Positions 12,026-24,482 are shown, numbered from the stretch's first letter. The stretch: 64,000 nt of DNA from Echinarachnius parma (GCA_037951105.1 JBAMJV010002095.1:1-64000), one strand, 5' to 3'. Made by a program: numbers and translations. The notes: a model not told the origin generated them from the sequence alone.

Positions 12026-14849
12026 CATTTAACAACATAAAATAATGCTATATCATTGTATATCATTTTTTGTTGTTGTATATATTTTAATTATTGCTCT
12101 TAAAAAGATATATATTTTGGTATAATGCATATTTGCCATGGAATTTAGATATTCAATGGTCTATTTTTTGTTTTGGAAGGAGACAGGGGAACTGAAAGCG
12201 TAGCTATTCATCCACTTTAAAAAGAGATGATTTACTAGACCTGTCCTCTCAAACAGGAAGGAAGGTATCATGTCTTAAAACATTGAGAGGAAGTCACGAT
12301 GACTTGGACTATGATAGTGGAACCATCATGTCTATCATTAGCCCAGAAAAAGACTTCCAGTTGGTTTGATAAGTCATGATCTTTGCCACCATCCTTGTTT
12401 AGACTCTCAGAAGACAGTCCCACACAAGCCATCTGGCTGATAACCTGTGAGGCCTCCACCATCCACAAAACTTGTCAAAGGCATCAACAGCTTCTCAAAA
12501 GTGGGGGGTGGGGACATTGCGGGAGCTTTTGCATTTTTTGGCTTGAAATTGTACTATTTGATGCATACTGAAATAGAAATATTTCTTGCAACTTGCACAG
12601 ATAAAGACTTTTCCATTCCCCGTTTGTTTTCCTTGGCAAATTTATAACAGAATGTTGCCAATTTTGACAAAGTACATTTACAAAGTTGCACAACCGGAAA
12701 TTGCAGATAGCATGTGATGGGCCGTTTACAAAATTGGCAATCAATCAAGCATATCAAACCCTATCAGGTGATTTAAGTTCAACTGCTGTCAACTTTCCTT
12801 TCGGACTATATAAAAAAAAAATTGCCATTTTTGAAGCAGACAAATAAACCTTTGACAAAATGAATTTACCATAATTTCCACTGCTGTACGACATTTGACT
12901 GAATGCAATTTTATAATCTATTGATAAAACATATTTCATGGGCCACTTTTCAAGATTGCCTGCACTCAAAAATGGTTTTGCTTTATTACTTTCTGATCAT
13001 TTTATAATTTTGTCATTTTCAGGCATTAAGAGAGTAAAGTTGCCCCTAACCCCATGTAATTATTTTCCATGGTACACATTCAGATGAATGTTTAACCCTT
13101 AGAATGCCAGGAATATCACAGCTCTATGAAAATCGTCTACAAAATGTGGTGCAGAGGAGCAACTTTGGTACTGTAAGTGTTAAGGGCCTCTGGTACCAAG
13201 AGGGATTAGTTACCAATCATTAAAAGATAACTGGGATTCTTGTGGTGTAGTTGTAAATGTCAAGACAACTTCGAGAGTGAGCCTTGCATACCCAGGTCAG
13301 AGTCATAGCATACAAACATTGACAGATGTGTGTGTATACTTTATATACTGAAGCTGGAAAGCAAAGTTCAGACAGGAGCCAAATGCAATGTATACATCCA
13401 GGGTATGTTTACATAATTAGAAGGTATCATTGTCACTAATATCACTATCATCACATCATTATCATTATTGGTGTTGTCCCCATCATCATCATCATCATCA
13501 TTGCCATCATCATCATCATCGCCATCATTATCATTAACCACCCTCTCTATTCAAGTTCTAGTAGTATGGTGTTCTTACCATTTCTCTATCAATGGCAACA
13601 TGTGCAAATCCAACTTGATATGATTAAATGTCTTTATTGGCAAGGTCATTATTAGCCACTGGGCGATTGGAAGGGCAAAAGGTAACAGTCTCAACTGAGC
13701 AGTCAACATTTAGAAGTGAAAGTGAACTTCTGAATTATTCAGGTTTCCTTGCTTACCATTTAAAAATAAGAGATTGAGCCCCACTCTCTTGGGCGCCATT
13801 ATACTACTAATTGTGTTATTACAAGTTAAAAGTTAATTGCAAGGATGCTCATCATCATCTGATGCAAGGATATATGCATATCATAAGTAGAGATCACCTT
13901 CGGAAGAGGTTCAGCGAAGGGCTACTTCACTGGATGTGGCCTCGTTATCAGACTTATTGACTTTCTGATGTTTTATTTCGCCCCTTCCCAACTGGACTGC
14001 TAGTGGGTCTGCCAATATGTAGTCTCATAAACGAGGCTTAGTGAGCCAGAAGTAGCAGACATTGATAAGAAAGGCATCAATATTACCATCAGCAATCATA
14101 CTATACCAGTTAGAAGCTCAGTCAGTCAAAACATTTCTCAAGAATCACGGATGAAATCGATGGATCAAATTTGACAAGAAAGCCATACAACTTGAAGGCA
14201 GACTACAGCAGGTTCACAACCAAAACAAACAGGTCACTGCCAGGTCATATCCATCCAGAAACAGTCCTAGTCCTACCATAGGTCCTACTTACTAAACTAA
14301 AGGTCACATCTTGTAACTATCTTGAGGATCTTCCCCAGGGTCTTAATTATAAATCATGTAAGCTTTTTAATGACTAGAGTTACCATTATGAGTATAGCAA
14401 TACACTTTCTAATGATCTATCAAAACAATATCTCTGGATTAAGTGTATATTATGTTTATTTTGATGTTGTTATCATGTATATGCTTTTTAAAAAAAATCA
14501 AAAATCATTGTGGCCTAAGACTTGCAGTAAATTGAATATAATATCCTTTTGTAAACCCATTTCTAGTATTTTGTGAATTGTGACTAGTAAACACAGTTTA
14601 AGAAGTCCCCCTTGCCCCCCGCCCCCCACCATAAAAAAACAATACAAAACTTTGAACCACATAAATAGGGGTAAGCTAACTAGTACAGCCGAGTACAGTT
14701 ACATCTTCAACCAGAGTAGATATCCATAGAGCAATGCTCCCACCCAGTCAAATGTCAGGTCTGGGCATTCACCCCGTAAATAATAGCCTAATTATTGTCC
14801 CATCCCATATGCCAGACCTTGTCATAACACTAGACAGCCAACGCCAACA

Positions 14850-15600
14850 AAATATAGGGACCAGGGGACCCAATAAACGATAGCGAGACCCAATGCACAC
14901 ATTGTTGTCTGCCATGAATATTTGCATCGCCTGAAATCTTTAGAATCGCTGGTCCCAATAAGTTTCCATAGGGACCTAACTCACACAATATTGTTTTGGT
15001 TGAACATTGCACCACTTGAAATTAAAATCACTTCAAAGGGACAAACTCACTCAATGTTGTTTGGGGTGAATATTTGTAGCACTAGAAATATAAATCACTT
15101 CAAATTTAGGTTTGCCGCAGCCCCATGAAACTTCAGAGGGACTATAAACTCGCGCAATGTTGTTTGGGGTCAATATTTGTATCACTAGAAATCTAAGTAA
15201 TGTCAAATTTATCCTGCTACAGTCCCAATGAACTACAATGGGACCAACCTGACACATCATTGTTTGGAGTGAATATTCTTACACCAGACATCAAAATAAT
15301 TTTAACTATAACTGCCCGGTCCCAATAAACTCCAAAGGGACTCAACTCACATATTCTTGTTTGGAGTTCATATCAACACAACTAGAAATCTTGGGACCAA
15401 GCGGCCCAATAAATGAAATAAACGAAACAATAAAGCGAGACCCAGCTAACATTTTGTTGTTTGGGGTTGTATCGCTAGAAATCTGAACAATTTTAAATTC
15501 AGGACTGCCACCGTCCTAATAAACCAAAATCTAGCTTAAATGTTGTTGTTTGGGGTGAATATCGGTATCACCAGACATCTTAAAAATGTTGGATGTTATG
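14850..15600. repeat. Degenerate tandem array, ~95-100 bp unit, about eight copies
   Basis: Units are marked by (A)ATGTTGTTTGGGGTGAATAT, then TATCACTAGAAATCT, a CTTCAAATTTAGG-like stretch, CAGTCCCAATAAACT and AAGGGAC..AACTCAC. Marker positions near 14896, 14984, 15052, 15156, 15254, 15349, 15450 and 15540 give the period. Short open frames on both strands come from the repetition. Confidence 0.75.
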
Positions 15601-16250
15601 TTTGCTCTTGTCGCCTACTTGCCAAACGATGGGAGGGGACGGAGGCAAATTTATTGTCCGGGAAATAAAGAATGCGGAATGCTCGTTCCTCGAGTGCATA
15701 TGGGGACATTCTTGCCTTGTTGATCCGCCTGTTCTAGTGATGGGACAAAAATAGCAACAATTCAACTATTCCACCCATCTGACACAAATACCAGACCTGT
15801 AAATTGTGATGTTGTTCTACAACCCAGTTGACTCCTTGAAACTGTGAACTTTGCCAGAATTAAAGGACTCTGTAAAATAGGAACAAGGATTAGGGATTTT
15901 GCTGTTACAAGAATGGGCAAGTTGGTCGAAAAAAATGCTGAAATGCTCCCTTGGGAATGGAGATACTGCACAAACAGCACACAGAATGGCAATTCTTATG
16001 GCAAAGTCAATCAATTACAGGTAATAACAATATGATTTATTTTTGCTCACAGATGCAATTGGATTGTGCTAGTATTAGCTAGCTAGCTTTCACTTGAATA
16101 GGATGATTGAATAATATGCTATTTATCCATCTTCACTCTTCATGTTTCATTTGTCCATTTTCTATCCTTGGATCCTTTTTTCAGCAGTTTTCAGCTTTTT
16201 TTTTGTTCAATAAAAAAAAAAATCCATTATAAACTAAATATTGTAAATAC

Positions 16251-16409
16251 CTGCCACCCATGTAGCTGGCTCTGTATCTCCTGTACGTGCACCGATGCTT
16301 CGTGCTTGCGCTTCATGTCGTTGATGTGCCAAGCGACGTTTGTCATGGACTTCAGCGCCCTGGCGATCACGTCCCTCCCATGCTCCTCCTTGTAATGCTT
16401 CATCATATC
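16251..16409 (-). CDS. PLEKHG1-like: PLEKHG1/2/3-like RhoGEF, coding exon 5 (end of DH domain)
   Basis: This 159-nt exon encodes 53 residues (490-542), phase 0 at both ends. The acceptor is CTACACAG|GAT and the donor is GGGTGGCAG|gtattt. The peptide begins DMMKHYKEEHGRDVIARALK and contains MTNVAWHINDMKRKHEASV and VQEIQSQLHGWQ. The segment VAWHINDMKRKHE followed by LQEIQSxLxxW is almost diagnostic of PLEKHG1/2/3 and marks the last DH helix and the linker to the PH domain. The next family exon should start with a GPDLxxYGELVLEG-like peptide. I could not find it on the minus strand below 16250, so the CDS is partial at its 3' end within this window. Confidence 0.92.
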
Positions 16410-16824
16410 CTGTGTAGAAGGAGAGAGAAAAGAAAATAATAAAGAACTTTTTTCACATTGTTATTAAGCATTGCTGTAATAACTGTAATGTCATAAATGC
16501 TCTCTCATGTTGTAATTAATCATACCTGTAATAAATGTAACATCACATTAAACTGCTGTCTACCTGGGTTTTATATGTGGGGACCTGGAACGGTGGAATG
16601 TGGGTCCTTAGAGAAATGTATTTTTTCCTTTAGTTTATTTTTTCTGTCATATCAGTTTTAAAATGTTAGGAAGATGGATCCTCAACCAGTCAAGTCCATG
16701 GATTACACTCTTAGAAAATAAAACAACAAAATGTACACTGAAGTTATAACAAACAATGTCAATTACTGTCAAAATCGTTTGACCCATGAGAAATGTCAGC
16801 CAATTTGTCTACAAAAATATCTGA

Positions 16825-17060
16825 TATGAAGGGAAAAAAGGAGAGAAAGGGAGTGCGAGAAGGGTGAGAGTGACTGAAGGAGGATGGGAAGGAGAAGATA
16901 AGAAAACAAGAGAGAGGGAAGGAGATGGACAGAAAGAAAAAGAAAGCGATAATAAGAATAAGAAAGAAGAGCAAACAGGCAAGAGGAGAGATGAGAAGGA
17001 AAGGGATAGATAATACAAATATTGAGATAGATGTGGAAAGAGAGACAGATTGAGAAAAGA
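16825..17060. repeat. Polypurine tract
   Basis: A 230-bp stretch in which the plus strand is almost only A and G (GGGAAAAAAGGAGAGAAAGG and similar). Three overlapping minus-strand frames rich in Ser, Leu and Phe are artefacts of this composition. It lies inside intron 4, some 400 bp upstream of the exon 5 acceptor. Confidence 0.75.
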
Positions 17061-17384
17061 AGAGAATCACATATAACTGAAAATATTCCGGTCGCAATAA
17101 AGTTCAATGAAAGGAAGTTATCGAGTCAATTACTTTGTCACTATCACATCTGAAGAGGGTTGCCTGTTCCTTGCTGAAAGATGTCAAGTTCAAGTCAATT
17201 TACAAGTTTGTTTTTTTTATTTAGAGAAAAAAAACCCATGTAGAACTTAATAAAAACAACATACTGTATGTGTGAAAATAAAATAGGAAACAGTAGTTAT
17301 CAACATTATTTACTATTTTAGAAATCAAAACACCATGGAGTATGATAAGAAGAGATGAAAATTAGAGTCAGATGTCAGGTTGAA

Positions 17385-17507
17385 AATCTGCTTGCCCGAT
17401 TGGGCCACGAAAATATGACTTTTATGCATTTTTGCTTGCCCAAAGTGCAATTTCACTGGCCCCGGGCCAGCGGGCCAGTGCGAGTGTCGAGCCCTGCTAT
17501 AAGGACA
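17385..17507 (-). repeat. GGGCTCGACA-type dispersed repeat, partial
   Basis: The minus strand begins CAGGGCTCGACACTCGCACT and GGCCCGCTGGCCCGGGGCC, and then has AGTGAAATTGCACTTTGGGC. It aligns with the start of the 10377 copy and with 22085-22372. Confidence 0.6.
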
Positions 17508-17707
17508 AATAAAGAGCAAATTACAAAACCAAACACAGGCCTGACAATTTAAACCGTATACAGAAGAACCCAAGTAAAGAATTAATTTGTATACAGGGCA
17601 ATAATAGATGATTATTTTGAGCACTGGCAACATATGAGGCGAGTATGATTAAAAGTGATTCCTAGAAGTGGATAGGCAATGTTTTTCTTTTCCTTATGAC
17701 GACCATC

Positions 17708-17787
17708 TTAACCCGTTCCTTTTGAGATTATAAAATCTCCATAGGCTTTGTACACAACCCATCTGGTTCCCGTAGTCAAGGGGTTAA
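17708..17787 (-). repeat. GGTTAACC dispersed repeat (reverse orientation)
   Basis: It contains TTAACCCGTTCCTTTTGAGA, then AAATCTCCATAGGCTTTGTA, CACAACCCATCTGGTTCCCG and CAAGGGGTTAA, the reverse complement of the unit at 5081-5156. Confidence 0.7.
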
Positions 17788-20159
17788 TGTGACAGATCAT
17801 TGTGAATTTGATTGGGAAATGCTTCAGCTATTCTATACACAACCTTGAATCATGGGAAGAATATTTAATGACCGTTTAATTAAAAAAAAAACTTTGAATC
17901 AGTTCCAGGGGCACAGATATATCTGCAAAACAAAATTTGCTTGACTTTTCATTTTGTTGAAATGATATCATTTGTATTTAGGAAAAGAAAATGCAGCAGG
18001 ATGCACGTAGACCTGTATTAAATTAGATCAAATGTTGATGGCTCAACGAGAACACATTTATCTGGCCCCCGAAATAGCGCAAGGACAGTCATCAATTAAC
18101 ATGCAGCACCTAAAGTTGTCTTGTTACTATGTTAGTCATAATGTCATCACATGCATTGCATAGATGTAACAGCATAATGTGATCATGACGTGATCTTCCA
18201 AGTTAATAGTGCACTTGTATGTGTCATTATGATCTGGACACAGAGCTACATTTACAAAATGCATGGAAAACAACGTTATCTGTTCTGATAATTTCAATCA
18301 AAGACAGTCATCAACTAGCATACTTCTTCTTAGGATTTTATTGGTTAGTCATAAGAATATGATCCAACAAATGAAGTGATCGCACTCATGCAAAAGTGCA
18401 GTTCATGTGTCAAAAAGATACATGCAGGTGGACACAAATGTTGAACAACAATGTCAATGGGATTTTGTGTTTATTTGATCATCCAATAGTGAATAATTAA
18501 TGTAGAGACTCTTACATGTACAAACTCCTGAATTATTTTCAAATTGAATATCTAACATTCTACTTTCAAAGTTTTTTTAGTAATCTGACCATTGTAGGAA
18601 AATCTCATGATGTAAAAAGGATAGTAGTTGCCAAAGAAACACCCCAAACCCGAGATTCCCTAAAATTAAATTTCTGTATGATTTTTCTCCTTTTCTGTCA
18701 TTTTTTTAATCAAGTGTGAAACAGAAATGAGTCACATGCAAACTGTATCATAGAGGTGTACATGTCTGATTCAGTTTCCTGCCTGTAACACCTACATCAG
18801 ATTACATATCATGCATTTCAACTTCATTTCTTACCACTTTTATTTTCTTCCTTAAAGATTACGCAATCTTTATAATTTGTTTTGTTTTAATCTCTGTCTT
18901 TTTTTCTTCTTTCTTTATACACATTATCTCTTTCTCCATCAGATTAAGTTGATTCTTCCCTTCTTCACTTTCTTATCATTATCTCTTTCTGTATCTTTCT
19001 TTTTGGTTCTTTCTTTCATTTTCTCTCTATTTATAAGTGCACCTACACAAAAGGGCCTCATGCATCAAAGTTTTATTCAAATCAACTGGATGGAAAGATA
19101 CAAAATATCAGATTTAGAAAAAAATTATCTAAATTTGACACCAAAGCATAAAGAAAATCTATAAATGTAAATACCAAAGCCTACTGTACTGTATGATAAT
19201 GCTGGATAGGTTCCCCTCTAATACATGTTGTAGTGGCAGCTACTAGTACTTTATCTTTGTTGAGGCTCTTTAAATGCTTTATTTTAAAAATGCTACTTCT
19301 AAACTTGCCCAGGAAGCCAGTCATATCCCAAAGTAACTCGAGAATGTGATCTCGTGATTTTTGTTCAGTTTCGTAATATCTTCTGACGTCAAATGTTCTT
19401 CACATCTCTGGAACATTGATAAAAAAAGTTTAGCGATGAAGCAGAAATCCATACATTATTTTGTATGTATAGTTGAACATAAGCCAACTTTTACCCCAAT
19501 TTTAACCAATGCCTGTTTTCATATTATCCTACTAACTTTAGATAGTTTGTTTCATCCTAAAGTCATTTCAGATGGTAGCGCTATCTATGTAAGCAACACA
19601 AAGTTGTCAAAGTTGTCATAGCAACTAAATTTGGTTATCTGGTTTTCAGCATTTTATTACCTAATATTAAAGTTACCCTAGTTGGCAACTAAAAGGGTTA
19701 TCTTACTGCATACTTAGTTCTATGAGCTAATGTAGGCACTAAGCTAGTGTTGTTTGATAAATATGGCTCACGTGATCTCTCTATTTCTCATTCCCTAGCT
19801 CTCTAAAGAAGTTTGTAATTTACATTTTATCCTCTCTCCTTTTCTCCATGAATGTTCCCCATCTCTTTATAGATCTGTTCCTTTTTTCTAGCTTATTATT
19901 TTTGTCTTTTTTTCCCCTCCCCCACCCAACTACTCTCTCTTTTTATTACTCCCTTTCTACTCAACTACCTTATATAGGAAACTAAAATCTCAAGACATAT
20001 TGCCACCTGCATGCATGCATGCACTAACAGGATATCGTTCTGCAAGCTTCTAGCATTTTCTCTATTTTGGTCCTGAATGCCATTTCACTCCTGTTATTTC
20101 TCTCCCGTCTTATCTTTGCCCAACACAAGGACAGATCTACAATGAAATAAAACAATACT

Positions 20160-20925
20160 TGATTTTACATTTTAGGATAAGAGAAGACTCCTCTAACAAA
20201 GCCTTTGAATGAAGCCTTTTATTTGTGTGTTGGTTGTTTTATGGCAGATTTCTATTTTTCTCTGACCTTCAGAAGATCAACTTTAGTGTGAAAAGAGGTG
20301 CTGCAGTCTACCTGTGATACACTTTTGAGGACACAGTGACAGTTCTGCAAACAATAATACTTTATTTTTTTCCAAAATCTAAGTCGGGACCCCTTCAAAG
20401 AAGCCTTTTTAAATATAAGTGACAACTCCTCAAAGCCTTTCAAATGTGTGTTTTATAAGAATAGATTTCTATTTCTCTCTGACCTTTATGTGATTATCTT
20501 AAGTGTGAAAAAGGCCCTGCATTTTTGTTGTAGTAAACAATAAAGGGCAATGAGACAGTTATATTTTATATTTTACATTTTAAAATAAGTGATGACTCCA
20601 TCAATGAAGCCTTTAAATGGTGTGTTGCTGATTTTAGTCAAGATTTTTGTTTCTATGACCCTGACAGGTTTAAATTTGATTTTCTGTATTCTACCTGCTT
20701 CAAATGATTGAGGGCACAGAGACAGCTCTACAAGAAAATGAATAATACCCGATACAAAATATATAATTAATGATTCCTTCAATGAAGCCTTTTAAGTATG
20801 TTGCTAATTTTATCATAGATTACTATTTTCTTTGTTCCCAAAAGGCTCAACTTTAATGTGAACACATTTGTGTGACTTCATCCTATATCCAGCCACCGAG
20901 GACAGAGACTGAGCCACATTTATCT
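20160..20925. repeat. Four-unit tandem repeat, ~175-220 bp unit
   Basis: Unit landmarks are AAGCCTTT(T/C)A with GTGTGTTG nearby, then a CTATTTTTCTCTGACC segment, CTTTAGTGTGAAAA and (G)AGGACACAGTGACAGTTCT. They recur at about 20214, 20434, 20607 and 20785. The units are diverged and non-coding. Confidence 0.75.
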
Positions 20926-21721
20926 CTGGCGTAAATCAATAGCAAATGTGTGTTACACCAACAAAATATTGGCTCTAACTGGATAATGCAACTCTTACTC
21001 AACTCTATACACACAAAACATAAAAGATCCTTTTTGTTTTCTTTCTAAAAGTATTACTGAGGATAAGAGGATATTTATTAAAAAAAACCTCAGTATTCAG
21101 AAAACACACTATCCCATCTAGTTGTCATATGATGGGTCTATCAAGGACTCATCGGCCCAAAGTCTCATCAGAGGGTGAACATATAACTCTGGGTTATTTC
21201 AGTCCATACTTTAAATTTGGTCCACGGATTAATGATAATGATGTTATGACATAATTTAACCCAGGTATAATTGTTTTTCATTGTTAATAATATACATGTT
21301 TTTGACTGCTCTAATTTCAGCTTCAAAATACTTCAAGAGGATAAATCAAAGAAATGAATGATCACAAACAAACTACCAGAAAACACACCAAAAAAAAAAA
21401 CTGTTTTGTCAGAAAAAGCATAGGTATACTATGAATGCTCTTGTTTGAGAGATTATTTCAGATGAATTGGCAAACAGACCAAACAACAAGCAAAAAACCA
21501 AGGAGTAGAATAAAAATATTAATGTCGTTTTTGGATCTAGACCTAGCCCTAGGGTCCCTGTTTAAACAGGTCTAGCCTAACACGCCTGAAGTACAACACA
21601 TCAAGAATAGCCCTAAGTGGTGGAACCTTTCATTCATTCGAGGCAAGGTCCCTCCACGGCTAGCTGGACGGACAGGAAACGGGAAGAGGTGGAGAGGAGG
21701 AGGTGAAGACAGATGTCGTCC

Positions 21722-21936
21722 GTTGAGAAAGAGAAGGGTGGTAAGTCACTTTTTGTACTTTGGAGATAACCATGCTTCAAGTTTAAGAGCTACGTAGAAA
21801 CCAATGTAGCTTTTTTTAAATATTTGTTGAATATTCCCCAAATTTTGCATCATGGAGAGGAGGGGTCGACCTACATCATGGTATGCGTTACTCAATTTAC
21901 CCAAAAGTTGACTTAACGCCCTTCTTACTCTCACTT
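21722..21936 (+). mobile_element. ~215-bp MITE with GAGAAGGGCG ends, copy 2
   Basis: The left end GTTGAGAAAGAGAAGGGTGG and the right end AACGCCCTTCTTACTCTCAC match copy 1 at 6469-6682 in order and orientation. The interiors differ by many substitutions and small indels, so the family is old. Confidence 0.75.
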
Positions 21937-22084
21937 GGACAATATCAAATATGTCAATGACAGTTAGGTCTATATCACAACAAAATAGGGTAAAGGTCTA
22001 TTTATCAAAAACAAAATATGTATCAAGAACAAACAAAAAATGGTTAATGCAAAAACTATTCCCAAAAGAGGAAACTCAAGAAGT

Positions 22085-22372
22085 TCTTGTCATGGTCTGT
22101 CCAGCTTGTCTATTTGCTCACTGGCCCGTGAATACAAATTCTAAGTCAATGCGAAAACCTAACTTTGTTTTCCCTGGTAACACAGTTGGGCAAGGAAAAA
22201 TCAAGACTTTTCACATTTTGTTGGCCCAAAGCCAGAATTACATGGGCCCAAAACACATACAAAACATTACAAATCATGAAGTATTTCGTTGTTAAGCTAG
22301 GCAAGTCAATTTTGGTGGCCTAGAGCTAAATTTGACTGGCCCCGGGGCCAGGACACTGCTAATTTCAAGCCT
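22085..22372 (-). repeat. GGGCTCGACA-type dispersed repeat, diverged
   Basis: The minus strand runs from AAGGCTTGAAATTAGCAGTG and CCTGGCCCCGGGGCCAGTCA through TTTAGCTCTAGGCCACC to CACGGGCCAGTGAGCAAATA. It has the same order as 17385-17507 but is longer and more diverged. Confidence 0.55.
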
Positions 22373-23061
22373 TGTCTTATCAGTATGACATGGATAGATA
22401 TGAACTCCATGCATTTAAAAAATAATTGTGTAGTTATATTTTTTATTTTGTCAAAATGCTTCTGTTTGTGTTCCTAATGAAAGTCATCTTTGAAAAAGTC
22501 ACCTTTGAAAAAACAACGGCCCCCTATGAAAAATCAATTTATACAAAATGCCCTGGCTTTAAAAGAAACTAACTTATAGGGGGGAAAAAATCATAATTCA
22601 CTAACAAAAACAAGCACCATTGATGCCGAATCTATGATTCACATGGGTAACTGTTAATCATCTGTATCGAAAAATACATTCTAATCTCCCAATTCCATCT
22701 TGTCAGATTGAGTGTCATAAACCAAAAGAAATGGGAATTTCTTGACAATTTGAACCTCTCTATTACTCATTTCTTTAACCCTCTGTGGTCTCTCAAAACT
22801 ATGACTTGTACCAAATTCAAATTGTCTTCAATGAATTAATAACAAAGCAGTCATCTATAAGGTCCAAAAATATGTATGGATGACAGTTCTGACATTTATG
22901 GTCAGGCCAAAAATGATAAAAATCTGCGGAAGGGCAAGTGGGTCATACATGCAGTTTGATTGACCGAAACACACACTATCTCGATGATCAATCCATTGAC
23001 CCAAGGTATTAATCACCAGCATTCTGTGTCACAAACAATTATGAATCTTTACAGCTCGAAT

Positions 23062-23400
23062 AACAACTGACCATAGCAAGTGAGAGTCACAATTTCCCAT
23101 GGGATTATTCTCTCACGAATGTCCAAACTCTTCATGAGTTTCTTTCCTAAATAACTGACCACACCAAAAGATAGTCAGAATTTCCCATGAGATTATTCTC
23201 TTTCAAATGTCCAAAATCTTCATAAGTCCCTTTTCTAAATAGCTAACTATATCAAATGCTTGTCAGAATTTCCCATGAGATTATTCTCTTTCAAATGTCA
23301 AAAATCTTCATGAGTCCCTTTCCTAAATAACTGACCGTACCAATAGATAGTCAGAATTTCCCATGAGATTATTCTCTTACAAATGTCCAAATTCATCCAA
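23062..23400. repeat. Four-unit tandem repeat, ~88-bp unit
   Basis: The unit contains CAGAATTTCCCATGAGATTA, TTCTCTTTCAAATGTCCAAA, TCTTCATGAGTCCCTTTCC and AAATAACTGACC. Copies start near 23090, 23180, 23267 and 23353, preceded by a partial unit. The central two are the most alike. Confidence 0.85.
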
Positions 23401-23858
23401 ACTTTCTTTCCTACCCACACCAATATCTCAACAAGCCCCTATTATTCCCAATCCCAAGGCCTTTGATCATCAAAAATGGCCAGAGGCAAGGATTTTCTGG
23501 ATCTCAAGTGGGATTTACTTTAAAAGTTGTTATAACTGAAATATGAAAGGTTGCTTGACCCTAACCTTGTTCTTATGACACAAGGAATTCTAGTTGCCTA
23601 TTATTCCTGACCCTCTGCATTGAATTTACATTTAATGATACTGAGTGTAAAAATGTTCATCTTCATGTCCAAGTTCCCAGATGGCCACTGAAAGGAAACA
23701 TCTGGACATCTTGAAATCTTCTTGACATTCAGTCAAAAACAGTGACAGAATAGTAAAACAGGAAAATGGACATCTCATGTCTTGGTATGTTCTTCTGTCT
23801 TGTATGTGTGTGTAACTGTCTATCTGCCTGTGTGTAAGTACATGTATATAGTTGTCAC

Positions 23859-23941
23859 CTGAAGCAATAAGTAGTACTTGAGAGTCATCTGAATCGGTTT
23901 CAGGAGGGAAGCCTAAGAACAAGATAACGGTTTATGTTGTC
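23859..23941 (-). pseudogene. Decayed partial copy D2 of PLEKHG exon 4 (3' half with donor)
   Basis: This is a second copy of the exon 4 3' half, exactly 168 bp beyond D1. It keeps a good donor (CTTCAG|gtgaca) but the CR3 frame is interrupted by stops. Intron sequence following the donor is shared with D1 and the real exon, so the unit is exon 3' end plus intron start. Confidence 0.78.
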
Positions 23942-24026
23942 TGGGCGTCTGTCTCTGCATGTATGTCAGTCTAGTATGTGTGTGTATGTTTGTCTGCCTG
24001 TCCGTGTGTATGTGTATCATTCTCAA

Positions 24027-24107
24027 CTGAGACAGTAAGTGGTACTGGAACGTCTTCTGAAGCAGTTTCAGATGGTAAGCCCAAATACAAGGCCATCATT
24101 CAGGTTG
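24027..24107 (-). pseudogene. Decayed partial copy D1 of PLEKHG exon 4 (3' half)
   Basis: The minus strand aligns to the last ~80 bases of exon 4. The frame WAYHLKLLQKTFQYHLLSQ parallels [19 protein letters not shown] of the real exon, with the conserved CR3 residues altered. The donor has changed from GT to TT (CTCAG|ttgaga). The copy lies 168 bp downstream, in gene direction, of the real donor and includes the start of the intron. Confidence 0.8.
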
Positions 24108-24194
24108 TCTGTGTTACTCTGTGTGTTTGTCAGTCTAGCTTTTGTGTGCATCTGTCTGTCTGTAGGCTTATCAACGGTGTCATGTCATTCTCAC

Positions 24195-24392
24195 CTGGAA
24201 CAGTAAGTGGTACTTGAGTATCCTCTGGACCGGTTTGAGGAGGTAAGCCCCAAGAGATAGACCGTGGTTCAGCGTGGCCTGTTGCCTCCAGAGGAAATCT
24301 GAAATCACTGGGTCTTTCATGCACTCAGTCAAGATGTCGACAGCATTTGGGTAGTTGGTGCAGTACTTGGTGTAAATGCAGAACACATCCTC
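24195..24392 (-). CDS. PLEKHG1-like: PLEKHG1/2/3-like RhoGEF, coding exon 4 (DH core, CR3)
   Basis: This 198-nt exon encodes 66 residues (424-489), phase 0 at both ends. The acceptor is TTTGTAG|GAG and the donor is TTCCAG|gtgaga. It opens with [20 protein letters not shown], followed by LTECMKD. Near its end is [13 protein letters not shown] (residues 475-487), the CR3 helix that is the most conserved RhoGEF signature and packs against the GTPase. Cysteine, aromatic and proline positions follow PLEKHG1-3 closely (IYTxYCTNYP, VLTECM). The exon sits between two sets of degenerate partial copies of itself (24483-24964 and 23859-24107). It is the only copy with an open frame and both splice sites, so it is taken as the functional one. 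Confidence 0.93.
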
Positions 24393-24482
24393 CTACAAAG
24401 ACACACAAAGGCACAAGAAAGAGAGGCATTTAGCATATCTAATGTCCTTAAAATATGTGTCAGATAATCGAGTTGATACTAT

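Larger units (their letters stand above)
1..16250 (-). other. Sequence 3' of coding exon 5: probably a further intron of the PLEKHG-like gene
   Basis: No exon encoding the expected PH domain was found on the minus strand here, so this is most simply read as part of a long intron whose next exon lies outside the window. It holds repeats listed separately: 637-954, 1870-2155, 2280-2520, 3500-3905, 5081-5156, 5460-6030, 6469-6682, 7797-8328, 9531-9855, 10377-10855, 11140-11215, 11960-12025 and 14850-15600. A CAT/ATC microsatellite lies at 13470-13540, a C run at 7138-7155 and a G run at 11309-11330. The stretches 1-630, 2570-3480, 4030-5060, 7000-7790, 8760-9370 and 12050-13460 show no gene. Confidence 0.5.
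16410..24194 (-). other. Intron 4 of the PLEKHG-like gene
   Basis: This 7.8-kb intron lies between exons 4 and 5. Its 5' end carries two decayed copies of the exon 4 3' half (23859-24107). It also contains a four-unit ~90-bp array (23062-23400), a GGGCTCGACA-type repeat (22085-22372), a short TIR MITE (21722-21936), a four-unit ~190-bp array (20160-20925), a two-unit duplication (18080-18420), another GGGCTCGACA repeat (17385-17507), a GGTTAACC repeat (17708-17787) and a 270-bp polypurine tract (16825-17060). A pyrimidine-rich tract lies at 18880-19040. Nothing else is recognisable. Confidence 0.7.

Noticed and set aside
16759-17107. Overlapping minus frames of 69-112 codons rich in Phe, Ser and Leu
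   Set aside because: They are produced by a polypurine tract. All three frames are open and the composition explains the peptides.
23062-23400. CRISPR-like regular repeats
   Set aside because: Period ~88 bp with no distinct spacers; a simple tandem repeat in a eukaryotic intron.
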